Positions 43,601 to 52,048 of a stretch of DNA of 64,000 nt are shown here, in pieces. The stretch comes from Yeguia hominis (GTDB taxonomy: Bacteria; Bacillota; Clostridia; Oscillospirales; Acutalibacteraceae). Below the pieces are notes generated by a model. That model worked only from the letters and a program-made list of their open reading frames with translations. It had not been told where the DNA came from and made no database searches. The stretch covers positions 1-64,000 of the forward strand of contig NZ_JACRSN010000018.1 of the NCBI RefSeq assembly GCF_014384705.1, written 5' to 3'. The position numbers were made by a program, and so were the translations under genes. Numbering within the stretch: the stretch's first letter is position 1; every line of letters begins with the position of its first letter.

Positions 43601-44789
43601 CCGAGAAAATTGTACCGTTGAACGAGGAACTAATCAAGGGGCAGATCAGGGAATTGGTCCGAAGCAGCGTGGAAGAAACCCTGAACGAGCTGCTGGAAAA
43701 GGAGGCGGAGTCTCTGACGCAGGCGGCCCGCTGCGAGCGCAGCGGGGCCCGTCAGGGTTATCGCAGCGGCCACTATGACCGGAACCTCACCACGACCTCC
43801 GGCGATGTCACGCTCCATATGCCGCGACTCAAGGGCGTGTCCTTCGAGACGGCCATCATCGAGCGGTATCGCCGCCGGGAGAGCAGCGTGGAGGAGGCCC
43901 TCATTGAAATGGACCCGGCAGGCGTTTCCGTGCGCCGTGTGGAAGACATCACCGAAGCCCTGTGGGACAGCAAGGTCTCGCCCGCTACCATCAGCGAGCT
44001 GAACAAGAAAGCCTACGTCCACATTGAGGACTGGCGGAACCGGCCTTTGCAGGGCGGACGATATCCGTATGTCTACGTGGACGGCATCTACCTGCGCCGC
44101 AACTGGGGCGGAGAATACGAAAATGTCGCCATTCCGGCGGCAATTGCCGTGAATGAGGACGGGTTTCGTGAGGTTCCGGGCGCTGCCCCGAGGGGATGAA
44201 AGAGGACAAGGCCAGCTGGGTCAGCTTCTTGCAGCGGCTGCGCGGGCGCGGCCTGAACGGCGTGAAGCTCCTCGTCGGCGACAAGTGCATGGAGATGCTG
44301 GAGGCCGTGGGCGAAGTATTCCCAGATGCCAAATACCAGCGCTGCACCGTGCATTTCTGCCGCAATGTTTTCTCCGTTGTGCCAAAATCAAAGGTCAAAA
44401 TTGCAGCGAAACTGCGCAAGGCGATCCGCGCGCAGGAGAGCAAGAAAGCCTCCCGCGAGAAGGCAAAGGCTGTTGTTGCCGAGCTGAGAGCGATGAAGCT
44501 GAAGGAAGCCGCCAAGAAGGTCGGGGACGGCATCGAGGAGACGCTGACCTGCTGTGATTTTCCCAGCGAGCACTGGACGCGTATCCGCACCAACAATGTG
44601 ATCGAACGGCTGAACCGTGAGATCCGCCGCAGGACGTGTGTGGTGGGAACGTTCCCCGATGGGAACTCTGCGCTGATGCTGGTCTGTGCAAGGCTGCGTC
44701 ATGTGGCGGGAACGCAGCGGGGCAACAAGAAGCACATGAATATGAACCATCTGAAGACGGCTTTGAACGACGTCCCTATTGCCGGCTGA
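43597..44789 (+). pseudogene. IS256-family transposase, frameshifted
   Basis: The N-terminal part ('MSEKIVPLNEELIKGQIREL...') contains the first catalytic Asp in 'YVYVDGIYLRR'; the C-terminal part contains the second Asp in 'KLLVGDKCMEM' and the Glu in 'NNVIERLNREIRRRT'. The two parts are in different frames: around 44185-44190 two extra bases (a run CCCC where CC is expected before GAGGGG) break the reading, giving a stop at 44197. An ATG overlaps that stop, but a split DDE domain is not expected to work. Otherwise the sequence is intact, so the lesion is recent. Confidence 0.88.
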
Positions 44790-44950
44790 CTTCATTCAGC
44801 CGGAGTCTGCAAACCTTTTTGCGCATAATTCTTGACAGTACCAAATCGATTCACGGTTCATGACCTCTCTGCGGAGGTTATTCCGTATGCGTACGTCGCG
44901 CCCGAATAACAATCGCGCTTTGTACCGATCTCGAATTCGCTGTCCATACA

Positions 44951-44986
44951 AAAAGCCCGGAAGCATCGCTGCGCTTCCGGGCTTTT
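44951..44986. terminator. Strong bidirectional terminator after the ACT gene
   Basis: AAAAGCCCGGAAGC and its exact complement (14 bp) with an 8-base loop. It serves the minus-strand ACT/paaK unit and could stop transcription leaving the IS. Confidence 0.85.
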
Positions 44987-45099
44987 GTGTTTCGTGTAAA
45001 GTTCTGTCCTGATTAAGGGCGCCTACAAAACGCGGCCCGCGAACGGATTTTTTCGCCGCCAATTTGCCCGCCTTTCCAAACGCGTCATCGTCGCAAGAC

Positions 45100-45531
45100 T
45101 CAGAGTTTGTAAAGTTCTTCCTGCGCCGCCATCTGGATGCCATGCTGCGCAAAAACCTGTTCCGCCTTGGCGTCATCCGCTGTCCGGACAATCACATAGG
45201 CAAGCGAAGCCTTGCGGGTGATAAAGGCATACGAGTACGCAAGGCCAATTCCGTTTTCTCCCAAAATGTGCAGAATCCGTGCAAGGCTGCCCGGTTCATC
45301 CGGAATTGCCACTGCGAGAACCTCCCGGATGGAAAACACACATCCGGCATCCTTCAGCACCGCCGCTGTCCGCTCCGGATCATCCACAATAATCCGCAGG
45401 ATCCCAAAATCGCGGGTCTCCGCGATTGACATTGCCCGCATATCAATCTTGTTTTGGGCAAGGATTTCCATAAACTCCGCCAACTGACCGGTCTTGTTTT
45501 CCACAAAAACAGAGATTTGTTTGACTGCCAT
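45100..45531 (-). CDS. Tandem ACT-domain protein
   Basis: 143 residues made of two ACT domains: 'KQISVFVENKTGQLAEFMEILAQNKIDMRAMSIAETRDFGILRIIVDDPE' and 'VLAVAIPDEPGSLARILHILGENGIGLAYSYAFI'. ACT pairs bind amino acids as allosteric sensors. This protein regularly accompanies PaaK-type ligases and IorAB in anaerobes, so it may sense aromatic amino acids. It follows paaK by 17 bases. Confidence 0.9.
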   Translation of the reverse strand: MAVKQISVFVENKTGQLAEFMEILAQNKIDMRAMSIAETRDFGILRIIVDDPERTAAVLKDAGCVFSIREVLAVAIPDEPGSLARILHILGENGIGLAYSYAFITRKASLAYVIVRTADDAKAEQVFAQHGIQMAAQEELYKL

Positions 45532-45548
45532 GGTATTCGCTCCTTTCC

Positions 45549-46850
45549 TTAGTACAGCTTGCGCTTATCAATCACGCGAACCGCTTTGCCTTCACTGCGG
45601 ACGATCGACTTCGGTTCCACCAGGCGGACCGAAGCATGAATTCCAAGCATCGCCTTGAGCGCGCCGACCAGTTCTTTTTCCGTTGCAGAAACCTGGGAAA
45701 GCGTATCGGAGAAGAGTTCGGGCGTCATCTCCACCTGAACTTCCAGCGTATCGCTGTTATTGACGCGATCCACCAGAATCTGATAGTTGGCTGAAAATCC
45801 CTTGTTCAAAAGGACCGTCTCAATCTGGGACGGGAACACATTGACCCCGCGGATAATCAGCATGTCATCGCTGCGCCCCATCGGCTTCGACATTTTGATA
45901 TGCGTCCGGCCGCAGGAACACTTTTTCCGTGACAGCACGCAGATATCTCTGGTGCGGTAGCGCAGAAGCGGGAACGCTTCTTTGGTAATGCAGGTAAAGA
46001 CCAGTTCTCCCTTTTCGCCTTCCGGCAGCACTTCTTCGGTCTCCGGGTCAATCACTTCTACGATAAAATGATCCTCGTTGATATGCATTCCAGTCTGTTC
46101 GCTGCACTCAAACGCAACGCCCGGTCCGGAAATTTCCGTCAGCCCATAGATATCATATGCTTTGATTCCCAATGATTTTTCAATATCATGGCGCATTTCT
46201 TCTGTCCAGGCCTCCGCACCGAAGATGCCCGCCTTGAGCTGGATCTGATCCTGCACCCCCATCTCATGAATGCACTCTCCGAGATAAGCTGCATACGACG
46301 GCGTACAGCAGAGAATCCGAGAGCCCAGATCGCACATAAACTGAATCTGCCGCTGGGTATTTCCGGAGGACATCGGAAGCGTCATGGCGCCAAGGCGATG
46401 CGCACCGCCATGCAGCCCCATGCCGCCGGTAAACAGCCCATAGCCATAGCTGACATGTACAACATCCTCGCTGGAACCGCCAGCTGCAACAATGGCACGC
46501 GCACAGCAATCTTCCCAGAGGTCGATATCATGCTGTGTATAAAATGCAACCACACGTTTTCCGGTCGTCCCGCTTGTAGAGTGAATCCGCAACACCTCTT
46601 TGCGCGGCACAGCCAACAGCCCGTATGGATACGCTTCCCGCAGATCGTTTTTTGTCAAAAACGGCAGTTTGTGCAAATCTTCTACCGAGTGAATATCATC
46701 TGGCGTGACGCCTTTCTGATCCATTAAATTCTTGTAATACGGAACATGTGCATAGACATGCCGAACCTGTTTGACGAGACGCTCGTCCTGCCAGGCACGG
46801 ATCTGCTCCTGCGAAGCGCATTCAATTTCGGGCTGGAAATACTGCCCCAT
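45549..46850 (-). CDS. paaK: Phenylacetate-CoA ligase family AMP-forming enzyme
   Basis: 433 residues from ATG 46850 (AAAGGA upstream; open frame extends 25 codons further without homology). ANL-family signatures: 'IHSTSGTTGKRVVAFYT' (P-loop), 'GLFTGGMGLHGGAHRLGAMTLPMSSGNT', 'YDIYGLTEISGPGVAFEC', 'FTCITKEAFPLLRYRTRDI' and 'GRSDDMLIIRGVNVFPSQIE'. Here, near iorAB, it probably works on aryl acetates (phenyl- or indole-acetate), in the energy-yielding direction releasing ATP from aryl-acetyl-CoA (inference). Confidence 0.92.
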   Translation of the reverse strand: MGQYFQPEIECASQEQIRAWQDERLVKQVRHVYAHVPYYKNLMDQKGVTPDDIHSVEDLHKLPFLTKNDLREAYPYGLLAVPRKEVLRIHSTSGTTGKRVVAFYTQHDIDLWEDCCARAIVAAGGSSEDVVHVSYGYGLFTGGMGLHGGAHRLGAMTLPMSSGNTQRQIQFMCDLGSRILCCTPSYAAYLGECIHEMGVQDQIQLKAGIFGAEAWTEEMRHDIEKSLGIKAYDIYGLTEISGPGVAFECSEQTGMHINEDHFIVEVIDPETEEVLPEGEKGELVFTCITKEAFPLLRYRTRDICVLSRKKCSCGRTHIKMSKPMGRSDDMLIIRGVNVFPSQIETVLLNKGFSANYQILVDRVNNSDTLEVQVEMTPELFSDTLSQVSATEKELVGALKAMLGIHASVRLVEPKSIVRSEGKAVRVIDKRKLY

Positions 46851-47033
46851 GATTACCAAGTCCTTTCTTTCCGCCGTCCAACGGACCCAAAATGTTTCTA
46901 TGTATGCTCCGTCCGGATCTTCCATGTGCCCTTGCTGGGCGCACAGCGGCTTACTTATCTTTTTATCATCATAGCACCAATTCGCCCGTCTTGTAAATAA
47001 GCCGGACGGAAATTTGCAAAAGCAGCCGAATGC

Positions 47034-48323
47034 TCACCCGTTTTCTGCCTTTTTCAGCGCTTCAAGCGCATCCATCACATCTCCGTAAGCATAGAGAGAC
47101 CCGAGAATCAGCAGCGGACAGTTTTGCTCCTTTGCCGCACGGTATGCAGCCGCTACGCCGGTTTCAACCGAATCAAACGCCTGTGCCGGGACATGAAGGT
47201 TCCGAAATACTGCCGCATAAGCCTCTGCATCCAGCGCACGTGGATTGCCGGGCGTTACCGTATAGACTGACCGGGCGATCTGTGCGATTTCTTCGGCCAT
47301 CGTCTGGTAGGCCTTGTCCTGCATCACGCCGGAGAGAATGCAAACTTTCTCATCAGGAAAATACCGGCGCATACTCCGAATACAGGCGGCCACGCCCTGC
47401 GCATTGTGTCCGCCGTCAAAAATCACCGTCGGCGTTTCCGAAACCAGCTCAAAGCGTGCCGGCCACACAACCTGCGCCATGCCGCGCCGCACCGCGTCGT
47501 CGGAAATCGTCACATTATGTGCCCGGAGCACCTCGACTGCCGTCAACGCAATCGCCGCATTTTCCGGTTGATAAATGCCCAAAAGGGCGAGGTGCAGCCG
47601 CTGCCAGGGGATAAAATCAAAGGTAATTCCAGAAAGGCCGGCGTCAATCGCCTGCAGTCTTGCACGATCCGCAACCCAAAGCGGAGCCTGCTTTTTCTCG
47701 GCTTCCTGTCGAATCACGACTTCGGCCTCCGGCGCGCCTCCGCCAAAAACGGCCGGACAGCCCTTTTTGAAAATTCCGGCCTTCTCAAACGCAATTTGGG
47801 AGAGTGTGTTTCCCAAAAACGCCATATGATCAAAATCAACCCCGGTAACAACCGATAATACCGGCGAGGAAATTACATTTGTGGAGTCCAGGCGTCCGCC
47901 CATTCCCGCTTCAAGAATCACAAAATCACAGTTCTCCTGCGCAAAGTACAGAAATCCAATCGCCGTAATCAGTTCAAATTCTGTCGGCGGATCCTCCATC
48001 GTCTCTGCCAAAGGGCGAACCTGTGCTGTGATTTCCGCAAACCGCGCCGCTGGAATCGGCTGTCCGTTAAACTGGATGCGTTCCTTAAAATCGCGGAGGA
48101 AAGGCGAGACAAACAGCCCGACGCGGTATCCTTCCGCCCGAAGAATCGAAGAAAGCATCGCGCAGACCGAGCCCTTGCCGTTTGTTCCTGCGACATGAAT
48201 GCAGCGCAGGCTCTCTTGCGGATTCTGCAGCCGGTGCAGAAGTTCCGTGATCCGGGAAAGCCCCGGACGGCTTCCGCGCCAACAAATGGAATGGACGTAT
48301 GCAAGCGCTTCCTGATAAGTCAT
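47034..48323 (-). CDS. folC: Folylpolyglutamate synthase / dihydrofolate synthase
   Basis: 429 residues. Mur-ligase fold: 'CIHVAGTNGKGSVCAMLSSILR' (P-loop), 'SPFLRDFKERIQFNGQPI', 'FELITAIGFLYFAQENCDFVILEAGMGGRLDSTNV' and 'VIFDGGHNAQGV'. Adds glutamates to folates so that they are retained and used. Coupled to folT by an ATGA overlap, so folate uptake and retention are expressed together under one riboswitch. Confidence 0.95.
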   Translation of the reverse strand: MTYQEALAYVHSICWRGSRPGLSRITELLHRLQNPQESLRCIHVAGTNGKGSVCAMLSSILRAEGYRVGLFVSPFLRDFKERIQFNGQPIPAARFAEITAQVRPLAETMEDPPTEFELITAIGFLYFAQENCDFVILEAGMGGRLDSTNVISSPVLSVVTGVDFDHMAFLGNTLSQIAFEKAGIFKKGCPAVFGGGAPEAEVVIRQEAEKKQAPLWVADRARLQAIDAGLSGITFDFIPWQRLHLALLGIYQPENAAIALTAVEVLRAHNVTISDDAVRRGMAQVVWPARFELVSETPTVIFDGGHNAQGVAACIRSMRRYFPDEKVCILSGVMQDKAYQTMAEEIAQIARSVYTVTPGNPRALDAEAYAAVFRNLHVPAQAFDSVETGVAAAYRAAKEQNCPLLILGSLYAYGDVMDALEALKKAENG

Positions 48324-48877
48324 GTTCGATAAACTCCTTTTACGTACCGGTCAAGCGCCCGGCTTTGGAATAAAAGCAAGATAAGGTACGCTTCCGCCGT
48401 ACCGGTCACAAGATAGATCGGAATCCGCAGCCACAAGACGCTCAACGGCGTCCCGTACCAAAGATAGATCCCGAGTGACTTTACGAGGATCGATCCCACC
48501 AGATGCGCCGCTGCAACAGAAACCAGAATGGATTTCTGATTCTTTTCCGTCAGCCAAAAATGGGAAACCAGACCGGAAACCAGACCGACACAGGCTGCTC
48601 CAAGCGTAATGATGGGATTCACTGCAAATCCGACGGCAACACAGCCGATCAAATCCGCAATCATTCCGGTAACCGCCCCAACCCAGGGACCAAAAGCAAT
48701 CCCGGCAAACAGGATCGGCAGATTTTCAAAGCTGATCCGAAAAGATTGGGTAATGTTCACGGCAAGCAGTTTCCCGAACGTCACACTCAGTGCAACCAGC
48801 AGGGATGTGATCGCCAGCACCTGCAGATTTCCAAAGAGCCGGGCTTCCTTTACGAGTGATTTTCCTGATTTGTTCAT
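48320..48877 (-). CDS. folT: Folate ECF transporter S component
   Basis: 185 residues from ATG 48877 (AAAGGAGG seven bases upstream; the longer open frame covers the riboswitch and is not coding). Six hydrophobic segments with the S-component pattern 'ISFENLPILFAGIAFGPWVGAVTGMIADLIGC' and 'WLRIPIYLVTGTAEAYLILLLF'. It should work with a shared EcfA/A'/T module encoded elsewhere. The THF riboswitch upstream and folC downstream fix the substrate as folate. Confidence 0.92.
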   Translation of the reverse strand: MNKSGKSLVKEARLFGNLQVLAITSLLVALSVTFGKLLAVNITQSFRISFENLPILFAGIAFGPWVGAVTGMIADLIGCVAVGFAVNPIITLGAACVGLVSGLVSHFWLTEKNQKSILVSVAAAHLVGSILVKSLGIYLWYGTPLSVLWLRIPIYLVTGTAEAYLILLLFQSRALDRYVKGVYRT

Positions 48878-48985
48878 AAAAAAACCTCCTTTGAAATACA
48901 GAATTGCGCAAGGCCGCGCGCTGCATAACATCGAAGGTTTTCGTTTGCCGGTTCCGCAGAACAGGTTATGAAATTTTTCCGTATG

Positions 48986-49087
48986 CAACAGCGGGATGCG
49001 AACCCCACACCGCAAGCTTCTGCTTTTCGTCCATCCGACAACTCCCCGTTCGGAGGGCACTTAACGCGCGGGATTCTACTCTGTTTG
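48986..49087 (-). promoter_or_regulatory. Tetrahydrofolate (THF) riboswitch
   Basis: On the minus strand the RNA runs from AACAG (pairing with CTGTT at the other end) through AGAGTAGA, GCGCGTTAAGTGCC, GGGAGTTGTCGG, ACGAAAAGC, GCTTGCGGTG and GGGTTCGCATCCC. These blocks match the conserved core I know for the folT THF riboswitch (GAGTAGA...GCGTTAAGTG...GCGGTG...GCATCC). It ends about 110 bases before the folT start; the ribosome site lies downstream, and the mode of control (translation or termination) is not clear. Confidence 0.88.
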
Positions 49088-49148
49088 AGACGGAGCGTTT
49101 TTTGCGGCAAGTCCGCCGCAAAATTCGGCTCCTTTCAGGAACGGAACT

Positions 49149-49177
49149 ATTATAGCACCATCCCCGCCTGTTGTAAA
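49149..49177 (-). promoter_or_regulatory. Promoter of the folT-folC unit
   Basis: Minus strand: TTTACA (49172-49177), 17-base spacer, TATAAT (49149-49154). RNA would start near 49142, about 55 bases before the riboswitch core. Confidence 0.75.
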
Positions 49178-49184
49178 ATCAAAA

Positions 49185-49862
49185 TTAAAATTTTTCAGCA
49201 ATTTCCCCTTGCCGTTTGTAAATGCTTTCCGGCGGAACGGTTCCGCGAACCATCGACAGCGGATAGACGTGGCTTCCGCGCCCGACCACCGTACCGGGGT
49301 TGAGCACCGTATTGCATCCGATCTCCACGTGGTCCCCCAGCATGGCGCCAAACTTTTTCAGGCCGGTCTCGATGCTTGCTTCGCCGGAACGAACTTTCAC
49401 GAGCGTTTTGTCCTGCTTCACATTGGAAGTGATCGCGCCGGCGCCCATATGGGAATAATAACCGAGAATCGAATCCCCGACATAGTTGTAGTGCGGCACC
49501 TGGACGTGATCAAAAAGGATCACATTTTTCAGTTCTGTCGAATTGCCGACGACGCAGTTCGCCCCTACCAGAATTTTTCCGCGCAGAAACGCGCCCGGGC
49601 GCACCTCTGTCTCCGGGCCGATCACTGCCGGGCCTGCGATATAGGCCGTGTCATACACTTTGGCGCTCTTGGCAATCCAGATATTCTCGCCGCGCTGATC
49701 GTATTCCTCCGAACTGAGGGTTCTGCCGTATGCTTCGACAAACGCGCCGATTTCCGGAAGCACCTCCCACGGAAATTGGAATTTTTCAAACAGCGGCCGT
49801 GCCGCCGTATGCGAAAGATCATACATCTCTCGGATTTCATAAGATAAAAATGCTGTATTCAC
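49185..49862 (-). CDS. Hexapeptide-repeat sugar-phosphate acyl/nucleotidyltransferase (GlmU C-terminal-like)
   Basis: 225 residues from GTG 49862 (GAAAGGGG ten bases upstream; start could also be the ATG 12 codons later). After a short helical N-terminus comes a left-handed beta-helix: 'IWIAKSAKVYDTAYIAGPAVIGPETEVRPGAFLRGKILVGANCVVGNSTELKNVILFDHVQVPHYNYVGDSILGYYSHMGAGAITSNVKQDKT', the GlmU acetyltransferase-like core with its catalytic His region and trimer loop. The uridylyltransferase half is absent. Annotated in many Clostridia as 'UDP-N-acetylglucosamine pyrophosphorylase', which the sequence does not support. Confidence 0.8.
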   Translation of the reverse strand: MNTAFLSYEIREMYDLSHTAARPLFEKFQFPWEVLPEIGAFVEAYGRTLSSEEYDQRGENIWIAKSAKVYDTAYIAGPAVIGPETEVRPGAFLRGKILVGANCVVGNSTELKNVILFDHVQVPHYNYVGDSILGYYSHMGAGAITSNVKQDKTLVKVRSGEASIETGLKKFGAMLGDHVEIGCNTVLNPGTVVGRGSHVYPLSMVRGTVPPESIYKRQGEIAEKF

Positions 49863-50338
49863 GAAAAAGGAACCCCTTTCTACCAAAAATTCGGGTCTCC
49901 GCCCGTTTTGATTCTCCTGGCAAAGTCTCGCCTTTTTGCCACAGCAGCATCGTCCTTTTGCTTTTGTTCGCTTGTTGCGCAATTCGGCTGCCCTTGGCAA
50001 AACGTTCTCAGGCTGGGGAAGTGCAGCTTTCCCGCGGACGGTGGAACCGGACGCTGCGCATATGCGCTGGCCCTGAGGTTGTTATAGATCCCCGCGCTTC
50101 CTCAACACTACATTGTACGGATATTGTACGGCAAAATGCCGTACAATGCAAGTTATGATCGGCACCCACGCGCTTGCGGCCAATCGCGACTTTGCGTCCG
50201 GTAGGAAAATTGCTCCCAAAAAGGTTACAAAAGCTTTAAGGATTCATAAAAAATTGCTTTTCCGCTTTATTTTTTTTTCAGATCCTTTATAATAATAGAA
50301 GAAAGACTGTAGGAAAGCGTTGGAAAGGAGGGTATCGC
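49863..50338. other. Intergenic region with several dyads, possible structured RNA
   Basis: 476 bases without a credible gene. CTCAGG (near 49999) and CCTGAG (near 50074) enclose hairpins GGGAA/TTCCC, CGGT/ACCG and GCGCATATGCGC. At 50111-50148 TTGTACGG occurs twice directly and once inverted (CATTGTACGG ... CCGTACAATG; inner TTGTACGGC-AAAAT-GCCGTACAA). TATAAT at 50288-50293 probably serves the FtsW-FHA gene. Confidence 0.4.
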
Positions 50339-52048
50339 TTGGATCTTTTACCGAAGATCGCCGATGCCGTGCAAATTTTATTCCCAGGACTTCAATATAT
50401 GATTTCAATTTTATTGTTTCTTCTTCGAATTTTGGTTCCTATTCTGTTCATCTGCGTCGTCTGGCGATGTTTTTCGTCCATGCAAAAGGGCCGGCGTCGG
50501 GAAGATCCCGTCGTCATGCTCGAAGACGTCTACACGCACACAAAAATCCCTGTCCTATATTGGGAAAACTCCATCGGCCGGGAAAAAACCTGTGACATTA
50601 CCCTTCCGGATCCGACCATTTCGCGCGATCACGCAGTGCTCATGCGCCGGGAAAACGGATGGATCATTACCGACACGGACTCCAAGGCCGGCACCTTTTT
50701 AAATCATCACCAGATTGAAGGCGACACAGAAGTTCTTCCGGGCGACACCATCTCTGTCGGAAGCGCTTCCTTCAAGCTGACCCGCGCTACGGATTCTTCT
50801 CCCAAGAAGCAGGTTCGCAGACCGGTGCGGGCAACCGCCCCGTCAAAACTCATGTGGATGACCACGTTCATTTTGTTTCTGCTGACCCTGCAGTGCTGCC
50901 TTAAGGGCGGTGAAGTCGCTTATGAGCCGCTGATCCCCTTCGCCGCGCTGATGGTGATCGGATGGGGGTTTTATCTCTATTCCCGTAAGGCGCTCGGCCG
51001 CGTCAGCTTTGAGCTGGAAACGCTCGGGCTTCTGCTCAGCGGAACCGGCGTGATTCTTCTGTGCGGCGTCGACCAAAAAACGGCCTATACACAGCTTGCC
51101 GGCATGCTGCTCGGCATCCTTGTTTTTTGCTTTTTGATTTGGTTTATGGGAAATCTGGACCGCGTCACGGCCTGGCGCGTCCCGATTGGAATTGCCGCCA
51201 TCGGCCTTTTCGCCTTGACGCTTGTACTCGGCACTTCCATCAACGGCGCCAAAAACTGGATCATCCTTGGGCCGCTCTCCATTCAGCCCTCAGAGCTCAT
51301 TAAGATTGCTTTTATCTTCGCCGGCGCATCTACGCTCAACAAGCTGCAGACCGCCAAGAACCTGACGGAGTTCATCGTCTTTGCTGCGGTTTGCATCGGC
51401 TTTCTATTTTTCATGCATGACTTCGGAAGCGCCGTGATTTTCTTTGTCGCCTTCCTGATTATCGCATTCATGCGGTCCGGAAGCGTCCGCACCATTGCGC
51501 TGGTCTGCTCCGCGGCGGTCATCGGGCTGTTTATCATTCTGAAGTTCAAGCCCTATGTCGCGCAGCGTTTTGCCGGCTGGGGACATGTCTGGGAACATAT
51601 CAACGACAATCTCGGCTATCAGCAAACCCGGGTTTTAACGTATTCTGCAAGCGGCGGACTCTTTGGAATGGGGCTCGGAAACGGATACCTCAAAAATGTT
51701 TTTGCCGGAGACAGCGACCTCGTATTCGGAATGCTCTGTGAAGAACTCGGCCTTCTGCTCGCGCTTACCGTTGTGGTTTCCATTGTTTTGCTCGTTGTTT
51801 ACTCGCTCTCGGACGTCACCCGCAGCCGTTCGACCTTCTATTCTATTTCCGCCTGTGCATCTGCCGGCATGCTGCTGTTCCAGGCGTGCGTCAACATCTT
51901 CGGCGCAACGGACGTTCTCCCGCTGACCGGCGTCACCCTACCCTTTATCAGTGCCGGCGGTTCCAGCATGATCTGCGTCTGGGGACTGCTTGCCTTTATC
52001 AAGGCATCTGATGAACGAACCTATGCGGCAAGGAGGAAAAAAGCATGA
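50339..52048 (+). CDS. FHA-domain FtsW/RodA/SpoVE-family glycosyltransferase
   Basis: 569 residues, TTG start at 50339 with AAAGGAGGG eight bases upstream. One N-terminal membrane helix (about 18-42), an FHA domain at about 75-145 ('SIGREKTCDITLPDPTISRDHAVLMRRENGWIITDTDSKAGTFLNHHQI'), then about ten helices of the SEDS family: 'LGTSINGAKNWIILGPLSIQPSELIKIAFI', 'HDFGSAVIFFVAFLII', 'GYQQTRVLTYSASGGLFGMGLGNG...DLVFGMLCEELGLL' and 'PFISAGGSSMI'. It polymerises lipid II into glycan strands together with the PBP downstream (ATGA overlap). The FHA domain would bind a phosphothreonine partner, linking wall growth to a Ser/Thr kinase. Confidence 0.93.
   Translation: MDLLPKIADAVQILFPGLQYMISILLFLLRILVPILFICVVWRCFSSMQKGRRREDPVVMLEDVYTHTKIPVLYWENSIGREKTCDITLPDPTISRDHAVLMRRENGWIITDTDSKAGTFLNHHQIEGDTEVLPGDTISVGSASFKLTRATDSSPKKQVRRPVRATAPSKLMWMTTFILFLLTLQCCLKGGEVAYEPLIPFAALMVIGWGFYLYSRKALGRVSFELETLGLLLSGTGVILLCGVDQKTAYTQLAGMLLGILVFCFLIWFMGNLDRVTAWRVPIGIAAIGLFALTLVLGTSINGAKNWIILGPLSIQPSELIKIAFIFAGASTLNKLQTAKNLTEFIVFAAVCIGFLFFMHDFGSAVIFFVAFLIIAFMRSGSVRTIALVCSAAVIGLFIILKFKPYVAQRFAGWGHVWEHINDNLGYQQTRVLTYSASGGLFGMGLGNGYLKNVFAGDSDLVFGMLCEELGLLLALTVVVSIVLLVVYSLSDVTRSRSTFYSISACASAGMLLFQACVNIFGATDVLPLTGVTLPFISAGGSSMICVWGLLAFIKASDERTYAARRKKA

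Larger units (their letters stand above)
43480..44842 (+). mobile_element. IS256-family insertion sequence (approximate left end)
   Basis: The right end is 44842 (inward: GGTACTGTCAAGAATTATGC). The left end lies near 43480-43485 (GATAAGGTAAGATAAGC then TGCGCAAA); both ends share TGCGCAAA and, further in, GTTTGCAGACTC in inverted orientation (43536-43547 and 44804-44815). No target duplication could be confirmed. A second copy of the right end is present at 31.2 kb. Confidence 0.8.

Noticed and set aside
44196..44789. Second half of the IS256 transposase as an independent gene
   Set aside because: Its ATG is only the chance overlap created by the frameshift; it lacks the first catalytic Asp and a ribosome site.
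48878..49060. N-terminal extension of FolT
   Set aside because: The in-frame extension covers the 5' half of the THF riboswitch and spacer; the conserved protein starts at 48877 behind a strong ribosome site.
50030..50080. T-box-like GGTGGAACCG on the plus strand
   Set aside because: The match to the antiterminator core is incomplete, and no specifier stem or downstream aminoacyl-tRNA synthetase or amino-acid gene follows.
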